From positions 1-52,134 of the forward strand of contig JBJOPS010000010.1 in assembly GCA_046050465.1 (NCBI GenBank): DNA of 52,134 bases, given 5' to 3'. Position numbers and translations under genes: made by a program. The notes under the pieces are model-generated. The model was not told the origin of the DNA. It worked only from the letters and a program-made list of their open reading frames with translations, and did no database searches. Shown here piece after piece: positions 1 to 7,592 of the stretch (position 1 is its first letter; the number at the start of each line of letters is the position of its first letter). This DNA comes from Egaibacter sp046050465 (GTDB lineage Bacteria > Pseudomonadota > Gammaproteobacteria > Burkholderiales > Burkholderiaceae_C).

Positions 1-532
1 ACTCGCTCAGTGCCGAGTATGGCCTCAAACGCGGCACTGGCTGGGCGGCGTTGCTGGACCAGTGCCTGCAAACTGAAAAGATCAATGCCAAAGTGGTGAA
101 TGCCAGCATCAGCGGCGACACACCTCGGGCGGGCGCTCCCGTCTGCCCGCACTGCTGGCCCAGCACAAGCCCACGCACGTGATTCTGGAGCTGGGCGGCA
201 ACGATGCCCTGCGCGGCCTGCCGCTGCCCATGACACAGGACAATCTGGCCCAGATGACACAGCTGGCGCAAAAAGCCGGCGCCAGGGTGTTGCTGGTGGG
301 TATGGAAGTGCCGCCCAACTATGGTGCGGACTATTCCGCCCGCTTTGCCGCCACCTTCAAAACGGTGGCCGCCACGAACAAGGCCGCTTTGGTGCCGTTT
401 TTCCTGAAAGGCGTGGCCGATGTGCCGGACGCCATCAAAAACTTCCAGGCTGACCGCATTCACCCCAAAGAAGAAGCACAACCCGTGATGCTGGCCAATG
501 TGTGGCCTGAACTGAAAAAATTGCTGAAATGA
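1..532 (+). pseudogene. SGNH-hydrolase arylesterase (TesA-like), 5'-partial and frameshifted
   Basis: This is the 3' part of a GDSL/SGNH esterase of the TesA/arylesterase family, normally a periplasmic enzyme acting on acyl and aryl esters. Reading frame 3 from the window edge gives the family stretch SLSAEYGLKRGTGWAALLDQ up to NASISGD (to 119). The conserved continuation (T)SGGRSRLPALLAQHKPTHV is in frame 2 from 122. The two join if bases 120-121 of a short AC run are extra. Frame 2 then runs through ELGGNDALRGL, which contains the block III Asn, to DRIHPKEEAQ with the catalytic Asp-x-x-His, and stops at 530-532. The frameshift is seen directly; whether it is a real inactivation or a base-call error cannot be decided here. 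The gene start lies outside the window. Confidence 0.85.
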
Positions 533-542
533 TGGTCCTGAA

Positions 543-1607
543 ATGAGTCTGACTGCCCTGCCCGCTGACGAAGTGATTCGCCGCTGGGCCGAATTTGACA
601 CCATCATTGACGCCCGCAGCGAAGGCGAGTTTGACGAAGACCACCTGCCCGGTGCCGTGAACTGGCCCACGCTCAACAACGAAGAGCGCATCCGGGTCGG
701 CACCACCTACAAACAGGTCAACGCATTTGAAGCCAAGAAAATGGGCGCGGCCATCGCGGCGCGCAACATCTCGCGCCACATCGAACGCGAGGTGATGGAC
801 AAACCCAAAGACTGGAAACCGCTGACCTACTGCTGGCGTGGCGGCAAGCGCAGCGGTTCGCTCTCGCTCGTGCTGGACCAGATCGGCTTTCGGGTGACGC
901 TGGTGGAAGGCGGCTACAAGGCGTTTCGTGCGGCGCTGGTGCAAGACATTCCCCGGCTGGCAGCCCAGTTTGACTGGCGCGTGATCTGCGGCACCACCGG
1001 CTCGGGCAAGACCCGCCTGCTGCAGGCCGTGGCCGCGGCAGGCGGGCAGGTGCTGGACCTGGAAGCATTGGCCAACCACCGCAGCTCGGTGCTGGGCGCC
1101 ATTCCGGGTGTTCCCCAACCCACGCAGAAACGCTTTGACACGCTGATCTGGGACCAGCTGCGCCACCTTGATGCATCACGACCCGTGTTTGTGGAGAGCG
1201 AGAGCAAAAAGGTGGGCAATGTGGCGGTGCCCACAGCGCTGATAGAAGCCATGCGTGCGGGCACCTGCCTGAATCTGGTGCTGTCGGACGAAGAGCGTGT
1301 GAAGCTCCTGATGGAAGACTACGACTTCTTCGTGAAAGACCATGAGTTTTTCTGCGACCGGCTGGACGCACTCAAGGAGATTCGCGGCAAGGTGGTGGTG
1401 GACGGCTGGAAAGAGTCGGTACGCAATGGCAACATTGAAGCCGTGGTGCAGGACCTTCTGACAGGGCATTACGACCCGGTTTACATCCAGTCGATGCAGC
1501 GTAACTTTCAGCGGTTTTCACGGGCCCGTGAATTACAGCCGGGCAACCGCACCGGAGAGGCTTTCAGCCGGGTGGCGCGGGAACTGGTGCAGGAATTGAT
1601 TGCTTAG
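543..1607 (+). CDS. mnmH: tRNA 2-selenouridine synthase
   Basis: MnmH (SelU/YbbB) replaces the sulfur of 2-thiouridine at the wobble position of tRNA Lys/Glu/Gln with selenium, via a geranylated intermediate. The 354-residue product has the family layout. An N-terminal rhodanese domain carries the active-site loop YCWRGGKRS with Cys97, and a C-terminal P-loop domain carries GTTGSGKT at about 150-157. Length is normal for the family. It begins 10 bases after the frameshifted esterase, so the two may be cotranscribed. No selenophosphate synthetase (selD) is in the window, so selenium supply must be encoded elsewhere. It ends against a pair of hairpins shared with the convergent small gene. Confidence 0.95.
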   Translation: MSLTALPADEVIRRWAEFDTIIDARSEGEFDEDHLPGAVNWPTLNNEERIRVGTTYKQVNAFEAKKMGAAIAARNISRHIEREVMDKPKDWKPLTYCWRGGKRSGSLSLVLDQIGFRVTLVEGGYKAFRAALVQDIPRLAAQFDWRVICGTTGSGKTRLLQAVAAAGGQVLDLEALANHRSSVLGAIPGVPQPTQKRFDTLIWDQLRHLDASRPVFVESESKKVGNVAVPTALIEAMRAGTCLNLVLSDEERVKLLMEDYDFFVKDHEFFCDRLDALKEIRGKVVVDGWKESVRNGNIEAVVQDLLTGHYDPVYIQSMQRNFQRFSRARELQPGNRTGEAFSRVARELVQELIA

Positions 1608-1649
1608 CCAGCCTGATTCAGGCTGGCAACCGGCTCAGGGCTGAGCCGG
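1608..1649. terminator. Two adjacent perfect hairpins between convergent genes
   Basis: Directly after the mnmH stop there is a perfect 9-base inverted repeat (CCAGCCTGA / TCAGGCTGG, 1608-1626). It is followed by a second perfect 9-base inverted repeat (CCGGCTCAG / CTGAGCCGG, 1630-1649) that contains the stop codon of the convergent small gene. Neither has a T-run, so they are not textbook intrinsic terminators. The position between two converging genes suggests a shared bidirectional transcript end or 3'-end protection. Confidence 0.5.
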
Positions 1650-1817
1650 TGCATCTGGCGAACCGGATGCAGGTTCAGTACCGCCTTCATCAGGGTTACC
1701 GGATTCGGGGGGATCACCTGCCTTGCGCTCAGCTTTGTGCTTGAGCTTTTCCTCTTTCTTCTTCTTCTTAGCCAGTTCTTTCTGACGCTTTTCGTATCCG
1801 TAGTTGGGAGTTGCCAA
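1635..1817 (-). CDS. Small Lys/Glu-rich protein, unknown function
   Basis: A 60-residue protein beginning MATPNYGYEKRQKELAKKKK, followed by a highly charged Lys/Glu stretch to about residue 32 and a Pro/Gly/Ser/Glu tail. Short proteins with the NYGYEKRQ(K/R)ELAKK start are widespread as hypothetical proteins in Proteobacteria, which is why I accept it as real. No signal peptide, membrane segment or catalytic motif is visible. The N-terminal half is probably a single helix and the tail is probably disordered. It stands alone, converging on mnmH, with its stop inside a hairpin. Function not known. Confidence 0.7.
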   Translation of the reverse strand: MATPNYGYEKRQKELAKKKKKEEKLKHKAERKAGDPPESGNPDEGGTEPASGSPDAPAQP

Positions 1818-1892
1818 GGTTCACTTTCAGTTTGTTGGGGTCACTTTAACATTTTCATCCGGCCACCGGCACAGACTCATGGTATGCATACT

Positions 1893-3101
1893 TCAAGTTA
1901 ATGCCTTGTTCAGCGCTTGTGCCAGATCTGTCTGCAGGTCTGCCACCGATTCCAGCCCGACCGAAAAGCGCACCAGCGTGCCTTTTTTCAGCTGGGCGGG
2001 CCAGCCGCAGCGCATGGTGGTCAGGTCATACGGCACCACCAGGCTCATGGGGCCACCCCAGCTGTAGCCCAGCTTGAAAAGCTGGAGAGCGTCGCAAAAA
2101 GCATCCACCTGGCTCTGGCTGAAACGCGGATCGATCATCACGCTGAACAAGCCTGCCGCACCGCCAGGGCCGCTTTTGCACAGGGCTTTCCAGTGCGCGT
2201 GGCCAGGTGAATCGGGGAGTGCCGGGTGCAGCACCTGCACAAATTCTGAACGGCTCTGGCTCCAGGCGGCCAGCTGGCGTGTGGCCTCGTCATGCGCCCG
2301 GTAACGCAGCGCAATGCTGGGCAAGGCCCGCAACACGGCCTCAGCATCGTTCGCACCCACGCCCAAGCCCAGCCGCATGTGGGTGAGCTTGAGCTTCATG
2401 TGCAGCGCTTCGTCACGGGTGATCACACTGCCCATCAGCACATCGCCGCCACCGCTGGGGTATTTGGTCAGCGCGTGCACCGAGATATCAACACCCAGCG
2501 CCGCACTGGTGCCAGGCACCAGGTCAAACGGCGCAAACGCCAAACCGGAACCCCAGGTGTTGTCCAGCGCCGTGACTATGCCACGGGCTTTGCAGATGCG
2601 CACCTGCTCGCACAGGTCGGGGAATTCCAGCGTCACGGAGCCCGGCGCTTCCAGCCAGACCAGATGCGTTTTGTCGCTGATTTTGGCGGCCAGATCCTGC
2701 AGGCTCAGCGGGTCGTAAAAGCGGTGGGTGATGCCCCAGGCTTTGAGCTCACCAGCGGCCAGCACCTTGTTGGGACCGTAGGCGTTGTCGGGGATCAGCA
2801 CCTCATCGCCGGTTTTCAGCAGTGACAGCGCCACGTTGGCAATGGCTGCGAGCCCGCTGGGCACCAGCAGACACTGCAAGCCGCCTTCGAGCGTACACAA
2901 CCGCTCTTCGAGCATGTACGTGGTGGGTGTGCCGTGCAAGCCATAGGTATAGGCTGACTTGTCCTTCCACTCGAAGTTACGCATCGCCGCCACATTGGGA
3001 AAGATGACGGTGGAGGCCTTGAAAACACCGGGCTGCGGCGCCGCAAAGCCTTCAGGCGGCACGTAGGGGTGGTGGATCAAACCAGTGATTTTGTCTTGCA
3101 T
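1893..3101 (-). CDS. metC: Cystathionine beta-lyase / Cys-Met metabolism PLP enzyme
   Basis: A 402-residue fold-type I PLP enzyme of the Cys/Met metabolism family. The PLP lysine is Lys213 in VHALTKYPSGGGDVLMG. The Asp that pairs with the cofactor ring is Asp180 in ALDNTWGSG, and the phosphate-binding region is PSGLAAI near residue 81. The YTYGLHGTPTTYMLE block and length match MetC, which cleaves cystathionine to homocysteine, ammonia and pyruvate. Related beta- and gamma-lyases share these motifs, so the substrate is inferred from overall resemblance. It is followed upstream (3102-3259) by a dispersed repeat rather than a partner gene, so it is probably transcribed alone or from the phosphoribosyltransferase side. 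Confidence 0.85.
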   Translation of the reverse strand: MQDKITGLIHHPYVPPEGFAAPQPGVFKASTVIFPNVAAMRNFEWKDKSAYTYGLHGTPTTYMLEERLCTLEGGLQCLLVPSGLAAIANVALSLLKTGDEVLIPDNAYGPNKVLAAGELKAWGITHRFYDPLSLQDLAAKISDKTHLVWLEAPGSVTLEFPDLCEQVRICKARGIVTALDNTWGSGLAFAPFDLVPGTSAALGVDISVHALTKYPSGGGDVLMGSVITRDEALHMKLKLTHMRLGLGVGANDAEAVLRALPSIALRYRAHDEATRQLAAWSQSRSEFVQVLHPALPDSPGHAHWKALCKSGPGGAAGLFSVMIDPRFSQSQVDAFCDALQLFKLGYSWGGPMSLVVPYDLTTMRCGWPAQLKKGTLVRFSVGLESVADLQTDLAQALNKALT

Positions 3102-3138
3102 ATCAATCCATCAAAAGCACATGGAACCAGCAAAGTAC

Positions 3139-3256
3139 CGAAGCCGCGACATCTTCATCAAGGACACCGTGGAACTGGCTTTGCCAAGCCACAGGTGTCG
3201 CCCCCTGCAAGGGGGAAAGCGGCCACACGCAGTGCGCGAAGCCGGGGGGTGTACCT
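3139..3256. repeat. Dispersed palindromic repeat, family 1, copy A
   Basis: This spacer copy aligns along about 110 bases with 29565-29680. Shared blocks in order are TCTTCA(t/c)CA, CACCG(t/c)GGAAC(t/c)GGCT, a GTG(T)(c/t)GCCCC turn, the hairpin CCCCCTGCAAGGGGG (3201-3215), ACACGCAGTGCGCG (3225-3238), and a closing AGCC..GGGG..GTGT. A diverged third copy lies inside thrC (48668-48760). I recall similar elements in Comamonadaceae genomes. No reading frame of its own. Confidence 0.85.
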
Positions 3257-3259
3257 GTC

Positions 3260-3784
3260 TCAGACGCTCCACTTCTGGATGAGCTGGGCCGGGCGCATGG
3301 CGTCGTAGCCTTCAAACGGCTGGTGAATCCACGGGTTGGTGGGCAAAAACTCCACCGAATAGTCGGGCGTGAAGGTGGACAACGCCTTGGTCCAGATCAC
3401 GGCGCTGCGCAGCTCGGTAATGGGTGCGTAGTTGTTCTTGAGCTGGTGGATGACAGCCTTGAGCGTGTGGCCGGAGTCCGCCAGATCATCCACCAGCAAC
3501 ACCTTGCCGGCAATCTCGCCTTTTGGGGTAGTGATGAAGCGCGCAATGTCCAGATTGCCCTGCACCGTACCGGCATCCGAGCGATACGAACTGGTGGACA
3601 TGATGGCCAGCGGTTTGTCGAACACCCTTGAGAGGATGTCACCAGGGCGCATGCCACCGCGGGCCAGACACAGAATGGTGTCGAATTCCCAGGCCGACTG
3701 GTGGATCTTGATCGCCAGTTTTTCGATCAGGTTGTGGTACTCGTCGTAGCTCACGTAAAGGTGTTTGCCATCTTCTGTCAACAT
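3260..3784 (-). CDS. Purine-type phosphoribosyltransferase
   Basis: A 174-residue type I phosphoribosyltransferase. The PRPP-binding loop VLLVDDLADSGHT is at 95-107 and a pyrophosphate loop CLARGGMRPGD is at 39-49. Family members transfer phosphoribose from PRPP to xanthine, guanine or hypoxanthine. The base specificity cannot be read from this sequence, so no symbol is given. The ATG at 3784 is chosen because AGGAG sits six bases upstream; a longer frame to 3850 would run into a repeat-like leader. It lies downstream of purA on the same strand, which fits purine salvage beside adenylosuccinate synthesis. Confidence 0.85.
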   Translation of the reverse strand: MLTEDGKHLYVSYDEYHNLIEKLAIKIHQSAWEFDTILCLARGGMRPGDILSRVFDKPLAIMSTSSYRSDAGTVQGNLDIARFITTPKGEIAGKVLLVDDLADSGHTLKAVIHQLKNNYAPITELRSAVIWTKALSTFTPDYSVEFLPTNPWIHQPFEGYDAMRPAQLIQKWSV

Positions 3785-3799
3785 GATTTTGCTCCTGAA

Positions 3800-3852
3800 T
3801 GTATAGCTGGTTACACATATAGCACGGGGGCTACAGCCTGATTTGATCAATA
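3800..3852. repeat. Probable family 2 repeat in the phosphoribosyltransferase leader
   Basis: The spacer between purA and the phosphoribosyltransferase contains TATAGCTGGTTACAC, then TATAGCACGGGGGCTACAG and CCTGATTTGATC. This follows the same order (ATAGCT..., ...ACG.GGGCTA.AG.CC, AT-rich end) as the clearer family 2 copies at 28004-28063 and 41207-41266. It would form the 5' untranslated leader of the phosphoribosyltransferase mRNA. Divergence is substantial, so membership is probable, not certain. Confidence 0.5.
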
Positions 3853-3858
3853 AAAATG

Positions 3859-5235
3859 CTAGTCTGCCAGATACGGGTGACGCATCAGTATGGTGTGGTC
3901 CCGGTCCGGGCTGGTGGACACCATGTGGATCGGCACGCCGGTCACCTGCTCGATGCGCTGCAGGTACAGGCGCGCATTGGTTGGCAGCTTGTCGTATTGC
4001 GTGACACCCACGGTGCTGTCGCTCCAGCCGGGAATGGATTCGTAAACGGGTTTGCAGCGCTCGATGTCGTCCGCGCCCATGGGCAGGATGTCAACCAGTT
4101 CGCCATCGAGCTCATAACCCGTGCACAGCAGCAGTTCTTTGAGGCCATCCAGCACATCCAGCTTGGTGATGCACAGGCCGCTCAGGCCATTGACCTGCGC
4201 CGAGCGTTTGAGCAGCGCGGCATCAAACCAGCCACAGCGACGGCTGCGCCCGGTGGTGACGCCTTTTTCAGCGCCCACGGTGCTCATGTGATAACCCGGT
4301 GTGCCTGGCGCCTCCCAGTCCAGCTCGGTCGGGAACGGGCCGCCGCCCACGCGGGTGCAATAGGCTTTGGTAATGCCCAGGATGTAGTGCAGCATGCCGG
4401 GGCCCACGCCGGAGCCAGCGGCGGCATTGCCCGCCACGCAGTTGCTTGACGTCACATAAGGGTAGGTGCCGTGGTCCACGTCGAGCAACGTGCCTTGCGC
4501 GCCTTCGAACAGCAGGTTGGCGCCCTTGTCGTGCGCTTCGTTGAGTTCGCGCGACACGTCAGCCATCATCGGAGTCAGCAGTTTGGCGTGGCGCATGGCT
4601 TCGTCATACACCGCGTCGAACAACACCTGTCCGTCGGCCATGTAGGGCTTGAGCGTGGGGCCAAAGTCGAATTCGGCAGAACCCAGGTACGACGTGAGCA
4701 CGTGGTTGTGCAGGTCCAGCAGCTCGCGCAATTTGGAGGCAAAACGCTCGGGGTATTTCAGGTCCTGCACGCGCAGTGCACGCCGGGCAATTTTGTCTTC
4801 ATAGGCCGGGCCGATGCCGCGACCGGTGGTGCCGATCTTGGCATTGCCGCCTTTTTCACGGGCAGCTTCACGCGCCACATCCAGCGCCGCATGAAAAGGC
4901 AGGATCAGCGGGCAGGCCTCAGAGACGCGCAGGCGCGAGCGAACTTCTACACCGGCTTTTTCCAGGCCTTCGATCTCTTCAAACAGTTTGGCGGCAGACA
5001 CCACCACGCCGTTGCCGATGTAGCACTTCACGCCCGGACGCATGATGCCGCTGGGGATCAGGTGCAGCGCGGTTTTCACCCCATTGATCACCAGGGTGTG
5101 CCCGGCGTTGTGCCCCCCCTGAAAACGGACCACGCCCTGCGCGCTCTCCGTCAGCCAGTCCACCAGCTTGCCTTTGCCTTCATCCCCCCACTGGGTACCG
5201 ACGACAACGACGTTTCGACCTTTGGTTGTATTCAT
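3859..5235 (-). CDS. purA: Adenylosuccinate synthetase
   Basis: PurA joins IMP and aspartate using GTP, the first committed step from IMP to AMP. The 458-residue product shows GTQWGDEGKGK near the start, with catalytic Asp18 and Lys/Gly loop residues to 23. It also has GGHNAGHT with catalytic His46, FEGAQGTLLDVDHGTYPY and the C-terminal KLPTNAR region. Length is normal for the family. The ATG at 5235 is chosen over a longer frame to 5277 because it gives the standard N-terminus and lies 20 bases after the hisZ stop. It is the last gene of the hflK-hflC-yjeT-hisZ-purA run. Confidence 0.97.
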   Translation of the reverse strand: MNTTKGRNVVVVGTQWGDEGKGKLVDWLTESAQGVVRFQGGHNAGHTLVINGVKTALHLIPSGIMRPGVKCYIGNGVVVSAAKLFEEIEGLEKAGVEVRSRLRVSEACPLILPFHAALDVAREAAREKGGNAKIGTTGRGIGPAYEDKIARRALRVQDLKYPERFASKLRELLDLHNHVLTSYLGSAEFDFGPTLKPYMADGQVLFDAVYDEAMRHAKLLTPMMADVSRELNEAHDKGANLLFEGAQGTLLDVDHGTYPYVTSSNCVAGNAAAGSGVGPGMLHYILGITKAYCTRVGGGPFPTELDWEAPGTPGYHMSTVGAEKGVTTGRSRRCGWFDAALLKRSAQVNGLSGLCITKLDVLDGLKELLLCTGYELDGELVDILPMGADDIERCKPVYESIPGWSDSTVGVTQYDKLPTNARLYLQRIEQVTGVPIHMVSTSPDRDHTILMRHPYLAD

Positions 5236-5255
5236 TTCAGATGTTTCAAAATAGC

Positions 5256-6404
5256 TTAAACGGCTTGCACGACCCACTGTCCCGCGGCCTGAATCAGCTC
5301 GCGGTCACAATGGAATTCATCAACTTCACTCTCGTGGCCTGGCAGCACACACACCACGGTTTCACCGCGGGTACGCAACGAGGCAATGGCCTGGCGCAGG
5401 TCAGGCGCTTCGCTCCAGGGCGCACGGATGGCGGCCCGCAATGGCCGCGGGGCCACCACGCCGACCAGCGCTTTCACATCCAGACTGAACCCCACCGCGG
5501 GGCGGTTGCGACCGAATACAGCGCCCACCTCGTCATAGCGACCGCCACGCGCCAGTGCGTCGGCAGCACCTTTTGCGTAGACAGAGAACCGCGCACCGCT
5601 GTAATAAGCGTAACCCCGCAGATCGGCCAGATCAAACGTGGCATGGGTGCCATTCAGGTGACTGGCCAGCCACTTCAAATTTGATAGCGCCTCACGAACA
5701 GCTGGTGCGGGCTGGAGCACCTTTTCGGCCTCCAAAAGCACCTTTTCATCACCGTAAAGCTCCACCAGTGCCAGCAGGTCTTGCCGTGTTGCGCTGGGGA
5801 AGGTTTTGCTCAGGGCGGCAAGTTCGCTGGCGTCCTTGGCGGCCAAAGCCACATGCACCCGCTGCAGCAGGTCGGCATCGACCGGCACGCCGGCCAGCAC
5901 CGAGTTCACAATGCGGGCGTCCGCCAGATCAACGCTGGGCAACTGCACGTTTGCAGCCTTCAGGCAGTCCAGCGCGAGCAGCAGCGTTTCCAGATCGGCC
6001 TCCAGCCCGGCGTGGCCATAGATTTCAGCGCCAAACTGCAACGGCTCCCTTGTGGCATGGGGACCAGCAGGACGGGTATGAAGGACCGGGCCACAGTAAC
6101 AAAGCCGCGTGACACCGCTGCGATTGAGCAAATGAGCGTCGATACGGGCAACTTGCGGCGTGCTGTCGGCCCGCAAGCCCATCATGCGGCCAGAGAGCTG
6201 ATCAACGAGTTTGAAGGTTTGCAAGTCCAGCGCTTCGCCGGTGCCGGTAAGCAGCGATTCCAGATGCTCCAGCAACGGGGGCATGACGAGCTCGTAGCCA
6301 TAGCATCGCGCCATGTCCAGCAGATCTCGACGAACTTCTTCGATGTGACGGGCCTCAGAGGGCAGGACATCGGCAATGTGATCCGGCAGGACCCAGGCGG
6401 ACAT
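5256..6404 (-). CDS. hisZ: ATP phosphoribosyltransferase regulatory subunit
   Basis: HisZ is a histidyl-tRNA synthetase paralogue that has lost tRNA charging and forms a complex with short-form HisG, permitting histidine feedback control. The 382-residue product has the class II synthetase-like start (LPDHIADVLPSEARHIEEVRR), a motif 2-like stretch (GPVLHTRPAGPHATREPLQFG) and YYSGARFSVYAKG. It lacks the anticodon-binding domain found in the true HisS encoded at 13730-15043. Presence of hisZ implies a short HisG elsewhere in the genome. The gene sits between the yjeT-like gene and purA with short gaps. Confidence 0.95.
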   Translation of the reverse strand: MSAWVLPDHIADVLPSEARHIEEVRRDLLDMARCYGYELVMPPLLEHLESLLTGTGEALDLQTFKLVDQLSGRMMGLRADSTPQVARIDAHLLNRSGVTRLCYCGPVLHTRPAGPHATREPLQFGAEIYGHAGLEADLETLLLALDCLKAANVQLPSVDLADARIVNSVLAGVPVDADLLQRVHVALAAKDASELAALSKTFPSATRQDLLALVELYGDEKVLLEAEKVLQPAPAVREALSNLKWLASHLNGTHATFDLADLRGYAYYSGARFSVYAKGAADALARGGRYDEVGAVFGRNRPAVGFSLDVKALVGVVAPRPLRAAIRAPWSEAPDLRQAIASLRTRGETVVCVLPGHESEVDEFHCDRELIQAAGQWVVQAV

Positions 6405-6474
6405 GGAATTTCACAGGCTATTAAAACCGTGATTTTACCGGGCCAAAAACCCGGTTCAGGCCCAACTCAGGGGC

Positions 6475-6663
6475 TCAGGTCAGCCACCAGATGACAAATG
6501 CACCTGAAAGGATGCTGCAAAGCCCGAAAAAGCGCACCTGGCCGTCATTGAGCTGAAGAATCTGCGCGAACATGCGTCGCCAGCCGGAAGGTGAAAGAAA
6601 TGGAAAAAGGCCCTCTATCACCAGGACGAGGGCCATTGCCAGCCAGAAGGTATCGCTGTCCAA
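6475..6663 (-). CDS. yjeT: DUF2065 (YjeT-like) small inner-membrane protein
   Basis: A 62-residue protein with two hydrophobic segments (about 6-24 and 44-61) around a basic loop, GWRRMFAQ. This is the pattern of the DUF2065/YjeT family. In Escherichia coli yjeT lies between hflC and purA. Here it follows hflC by 14 bases in the same position, with hisZ added before purA. Function is not established. The conserved place behind hflK-hflC suggests a membrane role linked to that complex, which is inference. Confidence 0.85.
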   Translation of the reverse strand: MDSDTFWLAMALVLVIEGLFPFLSPSGWRRMFAQILQLNDGQVRFFGLCSILSGAFVIWWLT

Positions 6664-6677
6664 ACCAGCTACTCCAT

Positions 6678-7583
6678 TTATTTTTTGGAAGGCGCCGGCG
6701 CAGAGCCAGCTGAACCGCGCATCACCTTGAAGAACTCGCTGGATGAAGGGTCAAGCACCATCACGTCGCTTTTGTTGTTGAAGCTGGCCTTGTAGGCCTC
6801 CAGGCTGCGGTAAAACTGTGCAAACTGGGGATCACGGCCAAACGATTCGGCGTAAATGGCGGCAGCCTGCGCGTCACCCTCACCTTTGATTTTCTGGGCA
6901 TCGCGGTAGGCATTGGCAATGGCTACTTCACGCTGGCGATCAGCATCGGCACGAATTTTTTCACCTTCGGCACCGCCAGTAGAGCGCAGCTCATTGGCGA
7001 CACGTTTGCGCTCAGCTTCCATACGGCGATAGACTGAATCCGTAATGGCTTCAACGTAATCCACGCGGGTAATGCGAACGTCGACCACGTCGACACCCCA
7101 GGGCTTGGCACCGCGCACTTTCTCCAGCACTTCGCCTTTCACGTCGGCCATCAAATCTTCACGCTTGAGGGACAAGAGCTCTTTCACGGTGCGCTTGTTG
7201 ATTTCTTCCTGAAACGCGTTGCGTACCACCCGATTCAGCTGGCTGGCACCTGCTGCTTCATTAGTGCCCACGTTGCGGATGTATTCGGTCGGTTCGGAAA
7301 TGCGCCAGCGCACATACCAGTCAATCACCACCCGCTGCTTTTCGGCAGTCAGCATGGGTTCGGTATCGGTGCTATCGAGCGTCAGCAACCGCTTGTCGAT
7401 GTAAGAGACGTTCTGGAAAGGAGGTGGCAGTTTGAAATTCAAACCGGGTTCGGTGATGACCTCCTTGATCTGCCCCAGGGCGTACACCACGCCGAACTGG
7501 CGCTGGTCCACCACAAACAATGTTGAACTCACCAGCGCGAGCAGCACCAGCAACGAAGAAAAAATAAATCCAAGCCTGTTCAT
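6678..7583 (-). CDS. hflC: HflC, modulator of FtsH protease
   Basis: HflC is an inner-membrane SPFH/band-7 protein that assembles with HflK into a large periplasmic cage around the FtsH protease and tunes its activity on membrane substrates. The 301-residue product starts with one membrane segment (about 5-24) followed by VDQRQFGVVYALGQI. An SPFH domain and a Lys/Arg/Glu-rich coiled region (about 190-235) with AYRDAQKIKGEGDAQAAAIYA follow. It lies nine bases after the hflK stop, as expected for a cotranscribed pair. Confidence 0.95.
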   Translation of the reverse strand: MNRLGFIFSSLLVLLALVSSTLFVVDQRQFGVVYALGQIKEVITEPGLNFKLPPPFQNVSYIDKRLLTLDSTDTEPMLTAEKQRVVIDWYVRWRISEPTEYIRNVGTNEAAGASQLNRVVRNAFQEEINKRTVKELLSLKREDLMADVKGEVLEKVRGAKPWGVDVVDVRITRVDYVEAITDSVYRRMEAERKRVANELRSTGGAEGEKIRADADRQREVAIANAYRDAQKIKGEGDAQAAAIYAESFGRDPQFAQFYRSLEAYKASFNNKSDVMVLDPSSSEFFKVMRGSAGSAPAPSKK

Positions 7584-7592
7584 TCTGGGCTC

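Noticed and set aside
5676..5723. Resemblance of hisZ DNA (TTTGATAGCGCCTCACG, GGGCTGGAGCACC) to the family 2 repeat
   Set aside because: The encoded HisZ residues (KVLQPAPAVREALSNLKWLA) fit the normal protein length and pattern, so an insertion is not supported; similarity may be chance.
6435..6460. CCGGG-CCAAAAA-CCCGG hairpin between the yjeT-like gene and hisZ
   Set aside because: Short stem and no T-run on the transcribed strand; the genes appear to be in one operon, so a terminator call is not justified.
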